Positions 1-5,637 of a stretch of DNA of 6,534 nt are shown piece by piece. Source of the DNA: Pseudomonadota bacterium (GTDB taxonomy: Bacteria > Pseudomonadota > Gammaproteobacteria > Steroidobacterales > Steroidobacteraceae); the NCBI GenBank assembly GCA_021808195.1, contig JAKBCE010000135.1:1-6534 (forward strand), read 5' to 3'. Made by a program: the position numbers and the translations under genes. Numbering within the stretch: the first letter of the stretch is position 1; each line of letters begins with the position of its first letter. The notes beneath the pieces were generated by a model. The model searched no databases. It had not been told where the DNA came from and worked only from the letters and a program-made list of their open reading frames with translations.

Positions 1-176
1 AAACGTTGCCGATTGCGTACGGGGCGCCTATTCGTCTGAGATTGGGGCTTCAGCTCGGCTACAAGATGCCGAAATACGTCATGCACATCCAGCTGGTGTC
101 CAGTTATCGCCGATTCGGGGGTGGAAATGGTGGCTATTGGGAGGACCAGGGCTATACCTGGTACGCGGGCATTTAG
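1..176 (+). CDS. Molybdopterin-dependent oxidoreductase, C-terminal end (5' truncated by window)
   Basis: An open frame runs in from the left edge (first full codon at 3) and stops at TAG 174-176, leaving 57 residues. It contains YGAPIRLRL, LGYKMPKYV and the tail YWEDQGYTWYAGI. From memory, this matches the extreme C-terminus of proteobacterial sulfite oxidase/YedY-superfamily enzymes (COG2041), which often end in a WEDRGYxWYAGI-like tail. In that family this part is the C-terminal domain, while the molybdenum cofactor-binding cysteine lies upstream and so outside this window. The substrate therefore cannot be judged. The family is usually periplasmic or cytoplasmic and is often paired with a haem membrane subunit; no such partner follows here, so the gene appears to end its transcription unit. 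The fragment has no internal start that would make sense as a separate gene. The family call rests on motif recall, not on a search. Confidence 0.75.
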   Translation, partial: TLPIAYGAPIRLRLGLQLGYKMPKYVMHIQLVSSYRRFGGGNGGYWEDQGYTWYAGI

Positions 177-236
177 CAGCGCCGCGCACGTGCATCGGTT
201 GATCTTGCGAAGTGCCGAGCAATCTTCGATTGGTGC

Positions 237-261
237 TTGACGTTCTGGTTGAGAACGTCAA
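237..261. repeat. Perfect 10-bp inverted repeat (hairpin or operator)
   Basis: TTGACGTTCT at 237-246 is followed by the loop GGTTG (247-251) and the exact reverse complement AGAACGTCAA at 252-261. The element lies 60 bases after the stop of the oxidoreductase fragment. No run of T follows on either strand, so it is not a classical intrinsic terminator. It could be a 3' hairpin that protects or ends the upstream message, or a dyad bound by a regulator. The structure is certain from the sequence; the function is not. Confidence 0.55.
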
Positions 262-442
262 CTCTGCCGCGCCATAACACTAAATTCGGGGTGCTCCCAG
301 GTCATTTCGTGATTTGAACGGTCGCCTTCTTTCGCCGCGAGAACGGACGGACCGCTAGATCCGCGTGCCGATGCCAACTGCCTCCGCTCTTTCTCAAATT
401 CAGCGGCCCTGAGTCTTAGGGGTCGTCTTCCATGAAGGCATT

Positions 443-679
443 GTGACCTCTGTTGCGTCGTCTCGGGAGGTAAGGCCTGATGATGGCGAAACGCTTCGGC
501 GTTTGAAAATGGGACTTCGTGGGCAATTCCCGGGCGGCTTGAAAATTGACCATCTATCTGTAACGCATTCCGGGTGGCAAACGAATATACGTATGAGATC
601 GGCGCCTTGGTTCGTGCTGCTTGGCGGACCGGATGCCGTTGTCGCCTCAATGCGTCAGTCGGCCATCGCGCAAGGCTGA
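443..679 (+). CDS. Possible small hypothetical protein, 78 residues
   Basis: A frame with a GTG start runs to TGA at 677-679. GAAGG at 434-438 sits 4 bases before the GTG and could serve as a ribosome binding site. The first in-frame stop upstream is at 410-412, so the start cannot move far. The product is basic in its first half, has no clear signal peptide, and ends in a mildly hydrophobic part (APWFVLLGGPDAVVASM). I recognise no family. It ends 29 bases before the exported propeller gene, so the two could share a transcript. Against it, the third codon positions show little GC preference, and an unrelated frame is open on the opposite strand over 258-650. It may be a chance ORF in an eroding region. 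Confidence 0.3.
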   Translation: MTSVASSREVRPDDGETLRRLKMGLRGQFPGGLKIDHLSVTHSGWQTNIRMRSAPWFVLLGGPDAVVASMRQSAIAQG

Positions 680-708
680 CGTTTAATTACTGCATAGGAT
701 GAAGGACG

Positions 709-1812
709 ATGTCACTACGCACCTTGCTTGGTCGCAATGCGGCCCGTACCGCAGGAGCGCTCGCCGCTTCGCTGATCATGATTCCACTCGCGATGGCGGG
801 AACGTGGCGAGACCACGACGGATACTCCGCGTCGAATCGCAGCACGTTGGTCCTGACCAGCACCAATGACCCGAACGGCAACCAAGTCATTGTATTTCGC
901 CTGCAGACGGGTTCTTCACCGTCCCTTTCTTATCTGCAGAGTCTTTCCACTGACGGTGATGGTGGTGCAGGTGGCAATGCGGGTGCGCTGCAGTTTCGGA
1001 ATCGTCTCGGAGCGGTCGCTAATTTCGGTTCAAATACCGTTACTCAGTTGATTCGCGCGGGTGGCCGCGTTTACCTTGGCAAGGTCATACATTTGGCCCC
1101 CAATTGCGTGAAACCTGATTCCGTCGCGCTTACCCGGAAGCAGCTCTTCATAGTAGGATCGAAGTGCGCAGAGAGTCACGCTTGGCCCTCCGGCACGCTT
1201 GACGGATCGATCGTGCCGCTGAGTAATTCGACCGCGGCACAGATCGCGGTCGGCTCTACTTGGGGAGCGATCACTTTCACCTCTGGCGCAGTTACACAAG
1301 TAGGTCTCACGCGTCACGGAGCATTAAGCGGAGCAACGGCGGCCATTGCACTCCCGGCATCTGCAGACGCAGTTCCTCTCGGTGAGGCGTTTTGGCACAA
1401 CGTGCTCGGATTCTCACCTGCGCACAGCCCGGATAGCTTGGCAATCGTCGATGCCGCCCGCCACGTTGCGCCGATTGTTGGGCCGACACCGCCGTTCCCG
1501 GCGAACGCGCCGTGTTGGGTCGCCAAAGGCCCGGGAAACGTCTGGTATACCGGAAACACCCCGGATCAATCCATCTCCATATTTTTCAGTGACGACGACG
1601 GAGGTGCATTCTACAAGTCCGTTCCGTTGCCCGGGGCCCCGACCGACTTGGCCGTCTCGCCTGATCGAAAATGGCTGGCGGTCATCTACACCGCCAATGA
1701 CAATGCCTACATTGCCATTTTTGCAATCAACGCATACGGCGGCCTGAAATTGACGGCTACATCTGAGCCGATTGGCGCAGCCCACTTCAACGGTGTGGCG
1801 TTTAGTCAATAA
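709..1812 (+). CDS. Exported YVTN/lactonase-like beta-propeller protein
   Basis: This 367-residue protein starts at ATG 709, with AGGA at 696-699 and GAAGGA at 701-706 as possible ribosome binding sites. Residues 1-30 form a typical Sec signal peptide: Arg at 4, 9 and 13, a hydrophobic core over about 15-27, and AMA before Gly31. There is no lipobox cysteine, so a soluble periplasmic or secreted protein is expected. The mature part shows the repeating pattern of lactonase/YncE-type seven-bladed propellers: NDPNGNQVIVFRL (53-65), a Gly-rich DGDGGAGGNAG turn (82-92), NFGSNTVTQL (105-114), APCWVAKGPGNVWYTGN (267-283) and DLAVSPDRKWLAVIY (313-327). Length fits a single propeller. Cys133 and Cys153 could form a disulfide; Cys269 is in the APCW motif. 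Such proteins are often annotated as 6-phosphogluconolactonase-like, but I see no evidence of that activity, and a binding or scaffold role is equally possible. It appears to stand alone or to follow the small ORF. Confidence 0.8.
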   Translation: MSLRTLLGRNAARTAGALAASLIMIPLAMAGTWRDHDGYSASNRSTLVLTSTNDPNGNQVIVFRLQTGSSPSLSYLQSLSTDGDGGAGGNAGALQFRNRLGAVANFGSNTVTQLIRAGGRVYLGKVIHLAPNCVKPDSVALTRKQLFIVGSKCAESHAWPSGTLDGSIVPLSNSTAAQIAVGSTWGAITFTSGAVTQVGLTRHGALSGATAAIALPASADAVPLGEAFWHNVLGFSPAHSPDSLAIVDAARHVAPIVGPTPPFPANAPCWVAKGPGNVWYTGNTPDQSISIFFSDDDGGAFYKSVPLPGAPTDLAVSPDRKWLAVIYTANDNAYIAIFAINAYGGLKLTATSEPIGAAHFNGVAFSQ

Positions 1813-1823
1813 GCATCCCCCCG

Positions 1824-1874
1824 ACCGAGAACCCGGATGCCGCTGCCTGAGCAGCGTCACCCGGGCTCCTCGGT
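1824..1874 (+). terminator. Nested hairpin after the propeller gene (possible terminator)
   Basis: Starting 11 bases past the TAA stop, three nested pairings line up: ACCGAG (1824-1829) with CTCGGT (1869-1874), CCCGG (1832-1836) with CCGGG (1861-1865), and CGCTGC (1841-1846) with GCAGCG (1851-1856) around a CTGA loop. Internal loops interrupt the stem. A second imperfect hairpin, GGGCCGG-TTTT-CCGACCC (1881-1898), follows. There is no clear U-tract, so this is either an imperfect intrinsic terminator or a 3' stabilising structure for the propeller message. Confidence 0.45.
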
Positions 1875-2135
1875 GTACCTGGGCCGGTTTTCCGACCCAT
1901 AGGACGATGATCGGAACGCCTGACAGTCATTGCATCGAGAGCCAAATCTCTGGTGGGATGGCGCTTTTGAATGAGAGCGGACAGCTCCTGGATGCGGATA
2001 GGGTGTCGCCGGCATGTTGCCGTCCGAGTCTAGTGGAGCGATGCGAGTTGGCCCTGTGGAGTTCGGGCGGGAGATATCCGCAGCGGTCTCGAGGACGATT
2101 CATGAGTTGGGGACGGGTGGCGTTGTGGCGCTGCG

Positions 2136-2387
2136 CTACGCGTCTTCGAGGAGCGTGGGCGGGTCATAGGAGAGTCCCTCGGGTTGAGTGCACGGCAGCG
2201 AAGCGAGAGAGTGACGTCTGGTGCAATCTGCGAAGATTGCAATTTTCAGGCCGGTGTGGGGACTGGGTGACGATCCGATAGACACTTTGACCCCTTCGAG
2301 TTCTTTGCAGAAGTCACGTACTTTGGGAGCCAAGCGCGCCGCTCGATGCTCCGCAAGTATTTGCTTCGCCGTCGACCCGCGCGCCGA
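2136..2387 (-). pseudogene. Possible decayed reading frame, unknown family
   Basis: On the minus strand an open frame of about 80 codons ends at TAG 2136-2138. It has no ATG start, only an internal TTG at 2331-2333, and is bounded upstream by an in-frame TGA near 2388-2390. The segment AEHRAARLAPKVRDFCKELE, followed by GVKVSIGS, is charged and helix-like, with the amphipathic rhythm of a real protein. The rest, rich in Ser, Pro and Cys, is less convincing. I recognise no family. A frameshifted or 5'-truncated gene remnant is my guess; a chance ORF is nearly as likely. Confidence 0.2.
2222..2247 (+). terminator. 8-bp hairpin with GCGA tetraloop and short T run
   Basis: TGCAATCT (2222-2229) and AGATTGCA (2234-2241) are perfect complements closed by GCGA, a GNRA tetraloop when read as plus-strand RNA. 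ATTTTC follows directly. This resembles a weak intrinsic terminator on the plus strand. No plus-strand gene ends nearby, so it may be the leftover end of a lost transcription unit. The structure is certain, the role is not. Confidence 0.4.
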
Positions 2388-2593
2388 TCTTCATCGTTGT
2401 TACGAGCAAGCCAGAGGAGCAGGGTGCTGCCGCTCTACCTACAGTAGTGCCTGATGTTCCGGGCGTTGACTGCGGAGGCGTCCGTGGGGCTGGTGCATCG
2501 GAAGGTCAAGAAGAAGTGATTGAGTCTGTCCGGGTCGGCATGGCGCCGCACGGCAGACGCAACCGATGCTCTGAGCTTCGTTGAACCGGTTCG

Positions 2594-2617
2594 GCGCTGT
2601 CCGTTACGGGTCAGCGC
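2594..2617. repeat. Stem-loop downstream of ilvD and the dehydrogenase scrap
   Basis: GCGCTG (2594-2599) pairs with CAGCGC (2612-2617), and inside it CCG (2601-2603) pairs with CGG (2607-2609) around TTA. It lies about 140 bases past the ilvD stop on the minus strand and 64 bases past the stop of the dehydrogenase fragment. It may be a terminator or 3' stabiliser for either, but there is no U-tract. The 10-bp palindrome GAACCGGTTC (2583-2592) lies right next to it. Confidence 0.3.
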
Positions 2618-2680
2618 GGGAGTGTTCTGCTGAGGCGCGATGCGGGCGAGCCCGGTGGACTCTCCCGGAGAACGAGCGAG

Positions 2681-2737
2681 TCAGTCCGCGGTCTTGCCGG
2701 CATCGATGGTGAGAATCTGTCCGGTCACGGGCGCAGG
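2681..2737 (-). pseudogene. 3' remnant of a short-chain dehydrogenase/reductase gene
   Basis: On the minus strand, 17 bases after the ilvD stop, a frame reads PAPVTGQILTIDAGKTAD and then TGA (2681-2683). The pattern V-T-G-Q-x-L-x-V/I-D-x-G is the hallmark of the C-terminal end of classical SDR oxidoreductases, where it lies in the last 20 or so residues. Nothing else of the roughly 250-residue enzyme (nucleotide-binding TGxxxGxG, catalytic YxxxK) is present, because upstream of it in the same direction lies ilvD in another frame. It is therefore a non-functional 3' scrap, left after a deletion or recombination joined ilvD to the tail of an SDR gene. The match is short, but its position at a stop codon argues against chance. 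Confidence 0.5.
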
Positions 2738-2753
2738 GCGAGGCCCGCATCAG

Positions 2754-4595
2754 TCAGTCGTCCAGCAGATCGAGGTCGCGCACGGCTCCCCGGTCGGCAC
2801 TGGTGACGAGTTTGGCATAGGCCTTCAATGCCGCGCTGACCTTACGCGGCCGCGGCCGTTGCGGTTTCCAGCCCCGGGTGGATTGTGCGGTGCGCCGCCG
2901 GGCGAGCTCCTCATCGCTCACTTCGATGTGTATCGTGCGCGCCGGGATGTCGATCACGATGATGTCCCCGCTCTGCACCAGAGCGATGGTGCCGCCCTCG
3001 GCGGCTTCGGGGGACACGTGGCCAATCGAGAGTCCCGAGGTGCCGCCGGAGAAGCGTCCGTCGGTGATCAGCGCGCAGGCCTTTCCCAGGCCCTTGGACT
3101 TCAGGTAACTCGTCGGATACAGCATCTCCTGCATCCCGGGTCCGCCCCGGGGTCCCTCGTAGCGGATCAGGACGACGTCCCCGGCCTTCACCCGGCCTTT
3201 GAGGATGCTCTCGACGGCCTCTTCCTGGCTTTCGACCACGACCGCAGGGCCGCGAAAGGTCAGAATGCTCGCATCGACACCCGCGGTCTTCACGATGCAG
3301 CCGCGCTCGGCGAGATTGCCGTGGAGCACGGCAAGCCCCCCCTCCTTGCTGTAGGCCGTGTCGCGGCTGCGGATGCACCCGGTGATGCGGTCGGTGTCGA
3401 GCTCGTCATACCGGCGGTTCTGTGAGAAGGCCACCTGAGTGCGCACCCCGCCGGGTGCGGCGCGGAAGAATTCATGGACGCTCGGCTCTTTGGAACGGGT
3501 GATATCCCAGCGCTCGAGCGCCGCGGAGAGTGACTCGGAGTGAACCGTGGGGACTGAGGTGTCGAGCAGCTCGGCGCGCTCGAGTTGCCCGAGGATGGCC
3601 ATGACGCCCCCGGCCCGGTGCACGTCCTCGAGGTGAAAGTGACTCGACGGCGCGACTTTGCACAGGTTGGGCACCCGGCGCGAGAGCCGGTCGATGTCGC
3701 TGATGCGAAAGCCGACGCCCGCCTCCTCCGCGGCCGCGAGCAGATGCAGCACGGTATTGGTCGAGCCGCCCATGGCGATGTCGAGCGACATCGCGTTCTC
3801 GAACGCGGCCTTGCAGGCGACGTTGCGCGGCAGGACGCGGCTGTCGTCCTGCTCGTAGTAGCGCCGGGTGAGCTCGACGATCAGACGGCCGGCGCTACGG
3901 AACAGCTGCTCGCGGTCTGCATGTGTGGCGACCAGCGTGCCGTTGCCGGGCAGGGACAGCCCGAGCGCCTCGGTGAGGCAGTTCATCGAGTTGGCGGTGA
4001 ACATGCCCGAGCACGAGCCGCAGGTCGGACACGCGGAGCGCTCGATGGTGCGCACGTCGGCCTCGGAGACACGCTCATCGGCGGCCGCAACGATGGCATC
4101 GATGAGATCGAGTGAGGCGCTCTTGCCGGCGAGCTGCACCTTGCCGGCCTCCATCGGGCCGCCGGAGACGAACACCGTCGGGATGTTCAGCCGCAGCGCC
4201 GCCATGAGCATGCCCGGGGTGATCTTGTCGCAGTTCGAGATGCACACCAGCGCATCGGCGGTGTGCGCGTTGCACATGTACTCGACGCTGTCGGCGATGA
4301 TGTCGCGCGAGGGCAGGCTGTAGAGCATGCCGTCGTGGCCCATGGCGATGCCGTCGTCCACCGCGATGGTGTTGAACTCCTTGCCGACGCCGCCGGCCCG
4401 CTCGATTTCCCCGATGACCAGCTGTCCGAGATCTTTCAGGTGCACGTGCCCGGGCACGAACTGCGTGAAGGAATTCGCCACCGCGATGATGGGCTTCTCG
4501 AAGTCGCCGTCCTTCATGCCGGTGGCGCGCCAGAGGGAGCGGGCCCCGGCCATGTTGCGTCCGGCGGTGCTGGTGCGGGAACGATAAACGGGCAT
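2754..4595 (-). CDS. ilvD: Dihydroxy-acid dehydratase IlvD
   Basis: This 613-residue enzyme (E. coli: 616) converts 2,3-dihydroxy-isovalerate and 2,3-dihydroxy-3-methylvalerate to the 2-oxo acids that give valine, leucine, isoleucine and pantothenate. It acts in the cytoplasm and needs an Fe-S cluster and Mg2+. Visible key residues line up with E. coli numbering: Asp81 in AVDDG (Mg), Cys122-Asp123-Lys124 in CDKITPGM (cluster, Mg, carboxylated lysine), and Cys195 in [14 protein letters not shown] (cluster). Further on are Glu490 in PGMQEM and Ser516 in [12 protein letters not shown]. Both IlvD/Edd signatures are present. Position 49 is Gly, not the extra Cys of the plant-type [2Fe-2S] enzymes, so an oxygen-sensitive E. 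coli-type cluster is likely. The ATG start is backed by GGGAG (complement of 4604-4608) 8 bases upstream. No other ilv gene adjoins it; a LysR gene diverges from it. Confidence 0.97.
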   Translation of the reverse strand: MPVYRSRTSTAGRNMAGARSLWRATGMKDGDFEKPIIAVANSFTQFVPGHVHLKDLGQLVIGEIERAGGVGKEFNTIAVDDGIAMGHDGMLYSLPSRDIIADSVEYMCNAHTADALVCISNCDKITPGMLMAALRLNIPTVFVSGGPMEAGKVQLAGKSASLDLIDAIVAAADERVSEADVRTIERSACPTCGSCSGMFTANSMNCLTEALGLSLPGNGTLVATHADREQLFRSAGRLIVELTRRYYEQDDSRVLPRNVACKAAFENAMSLDIAMGGSTNTVLHLLAAAEEAGVGFRISDIDRLSRRVPNLCKVAPSSHFHLEDVHRAGGVMAILGQLERAELLDTSVPTVHSESLSAALERWDITRSKEPSVHEFFRAAPGGVRTQVAFSQNRRYDELDTDRITGCIRSRDTAYSKEGGLAVLHGNLAERGCIVKTAGVDASILTFRGPAVVVESQEEAVESILKGRVKAGDVVLIRYEGPRGGPGMQEMLYPTSYLKSKGLGKACALITDGRFSGGTSGLSIGHVSPEAAEGGTIALVQSGDIIVIDIPARTIHIEVSDEELARRRTAQSTRGWKPQRPRPRKVSAALKAYAKLVTSADRGAVRDLDLLDD

Positions 4596-4601
4596 GTTCG
4601 A

Positions 4602-4627
4602 GGCTCCCTGAGGCGGCGGTGAGCCGC
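4602..4627 (-). promoter_or_regulatory. Competing hairpins in the ilvD 5' leader
   Basis: On the ilvD transcript, GCGGC (complement of 4623-4627) can pair with GCCGC (complement of 4613-4617). Alternatively, GGCTC (complement of 4621-4625) can pair with GAGCC (complement of 4602-4606), which covers part of the GGGAG ribosome binding site. The two pairings share bases and so exclude each other. No leader peptide rich in Leu, Val or Ile codons is visible, so classical attenuation is not indicated. In such GC-rich DNA short pairings arise easily; a regulatory role is only a possibility. Confidence 0.2.
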
Positions 4628-4664
4628 ACTGGATGGTCGGGGACGATAGTGTGAATCCGGCCGG

Positions 4665-4705
4665 GCTATAGGGGATAATACGATATCGATGTATCTGCTA
4701 TAGGG
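4665..4705. promoter_or_regulatory. Probable LysR operator region between ilvD and the LysR gene
   Basis: This is an AT-rich island in the 120-bp divergent intergenic region. GCTATAGGG occurs twice in direct orientation (4665-4673 and 4697-4705), 32 bases apart, about three helical turns, and each copy contains the palindrome CTATAG. Between them lie two overlapping dyads of form GATA-N6-TATC (4674-4687 and 4682-4695), and ATAC-N9-GTAT (4678-4694). LysR proteins bind such paired dyads, classically T-N11-A; the ATAC/GTAT half sites resemble those of BenM/CatM, but the spacing here is 9, not 7. TATTAT (complement of 4675-4680) is a fair -10 for ilvD with no good -35, as expected for an activated promoter. 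TATAGG (4699-4704) may be the -10 for the LysR gene. Confidence 0.5.
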
Positions 4706-4715
4706 TTTACGAATA

Positions 4716-5618
4716 GTGGAACTGCGCCAGCTGCGCTATTTCATCGCGATTGCCGAGGAGGGCAGCTTCTCGCGGGCGGCGCACCGGCTGCATGTCTCGC
4801 AGCCACCGCTCTCGACGCAGATCAAGAGCCTCGAGGCCGAGCTCGGCGTGCGCTTGCTCGAGCGTACCCCGCGGGGCGTTTCCCTCAGCGCTGCGGGCGC
4901 GGCCTTCCTCGAGGAAGCGCGGGCCGTGCTCGCACGGCTGGACGTCGCGCGTCAGCAGGCGCTGCGCGCCGCGCGGGGCGAACTCGGTGTGCTCTCGGTC
5001 GGGTTCGTCTCGATTGCCGACTACGGTGTCCTGCCGCCCGCCCTGCAGAGCTTCCGGGCACGCTTTCCGGCGGTCGAGGTGCAGTTGCATGAGCTCACGA
5101 GCGATGCCCAGGTTCCTCTTCTGCGCGCCGGGCGTCTGGATCTGGGTATCGCGCTGGCACCGGTGGATGCGCCCGATTTGGAGTTCGAGCGGCTGCTGCG
5201 CGAGGAACTCGTGCTCGCCGCGCCGGCGGCGCACCCGGCGGCGCGGGACGCCGGGGCCATCGATCTGCGCGCACTCTCGAAGGAGAGCTTCATCGTCCCG
5301 CCGCGCGACATCGCCCCCGGCCTGTACGATCTGACCATCAGTTACTGCCGCTCGTTCGGCTTCGCCCCGCGCATCACGCAACAGGCGCGGCAGATGCAGA
5401 CGGTGATCGGACTGGTCTCGAGCGGGATGGGCTTCGCGCTGGTTCCGGCCTCGGTGCGCAATCTGCGCCGTGCCGGCGTGCGCTACCGGCGGTTGCGGCG
5501 TAAAGCCGTGAGCATCGAGTTGGGCATTCTCACGCGGGCGGACGCGGACACTGCGGCACGCGTGCACTTTGTGGCCGCGCTGAAGGCAGCGGCTCGCGCC
5601 GCGCCGGTCCCAGAGTGA
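4716..5618 (+). CDS. LysR-type transcriptional regulator, likely regulator of ilvD
   Basis: This is a full-length (300-residue) LysR protein. The winged helix-turn-helix is at about 2-60: LRQLRYFIAIAEEGSFSRAA is the usual opening, SQPPLSTQIKSLE (28-40) the recognition helix region, and LGVRLLERT the wing. A linker helix runs to about 88, then a periplasmic-binding-protein-like effector domain starts near GELGVLSVGFV and includes LLRAGRLDLGIA and SSGMGFALVPASV. The effector domain looks closest to the BenM/CatM group, judged by eye. GTG at 4716 is the only sensible start, because an in-frame TAG lies at 4701-4703; AGGG at 4702-4705 is a weak ribosome binding site. It diverges from ilvD, the standard layout for a LysR gene and its target. 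Caulobacter IlvR is, as I recall, a LysR activator divergent from ilvD, so that role is plausible here, but orthology is not shown and I give no symbol. The effector is unknown. Confidence 0.93.
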   Translation: MELRQLRYFIAIAEEGSFSRAAHRLHVSQPPLSTQIKSLEAELGVRLLERTPRGVSLSAAGAAFLEEARAVLARLDVARQQALRAARGELGVLSVGFVSIADYGVLPPALQSFRARFPAVEVQLHELTSDAQVPLLRAGRLDLGIALAPVDAPDLEFERLLREELVLAAPAAHPAARDAGAIDLRALSKESFIVPPRDIAPGLYDLTISYCRSFGFAPRITQQARQMQTVIGLVSSGMGFALVPASVRNLRRAGVRYRRLRRKAVSIELGILTRADADTAARVHFVAALKAAARAAPVPE

Positions 5619-5637
5619 CTCATCGGTGCGGCGCGGC
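5598..5637. terminator. GC-rich stem-loop across the convergent stop codons
   Basis: GCCGCGCCG (5598-5606) and CGGCGCGGC (5629-5637) are perfect 9-bp complements around a 22-base loop that contains both stop codons (TGA 5616-5618 on plus, TGA as complement of 5620-5622 on minus). It could slow or end transcription from both sides. No T run follows on either strand, so efficient intrinsic termination is doubtful, and the arms also encode protein ends. Confidence 0.35.

Larger units (their letters stand above)
1813..2680. other. Gene-poor stretch, probably decayed DNA
   Basis: I can defend no intact gene in these roughly 870 bases. The longest frames (1772-2281 plus; 2136-2333 minus) lack a convincing start, family motifs or codon bias. 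The most protein-like text is on the minus strand from about 2378 down to 2136. It includes QILAEHRAARLAPKVRDF and CKELEGVKVSIGS, ends at TAG 2136-2138, and is cut off upstream by a stop at about 2390; it may be a worn fragment of a former gene. A 21-codon frame on the plus strand (2454-2519) ends in HRKVKKK and is not recognised. I found no transposase motif, tRNA, CRISPR repeat or obvious insertion-sequence ends. Base composition is visibly less GC-rich than the ilvD side. Confidence 0.5.

Noticed and set aside
1414..1860. 148-codon minus-strand ORF under the propeller gene
   Set aside because: It is antisense to a well-supported exported protein and has no recognisable domain.
1772..2281. 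169-codon plus-strand ORF running from the propeller gene into the gap
   Set aside because: It starts inside the propeller gene, is rich in Arg, Cys and Trp with no motif or codon bias, and crosses two hairpins.
1813..2753. Insertion sequence or transposase remnant in the gap
   Set aside because: I looked for terminal inverted repeats, DDE-type motifs and target duplications by eye and found none I could support.
2640..3425. 261-codon plus-strand ORF opposite ilvD
   Set aside because: It is the shadow of ilvD, whose motifs and codon bias are unambiguous. The plus frame has no family features.
3585..4622. Several plus-strand frames opposite the 5' half of ilvD, such as 3585-4115 and 4263-4622
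   Set aside because: These are GC-rich antisense open frames caused by ilvD codon bias, with low-complexity translations.
4707..5567. 286-codon minus-strand ORF opposite the first LysR gene
   Set aside because: The translation is Arg/Gln/His-rich without motifs. The plus frame is a textbook LysR protein.
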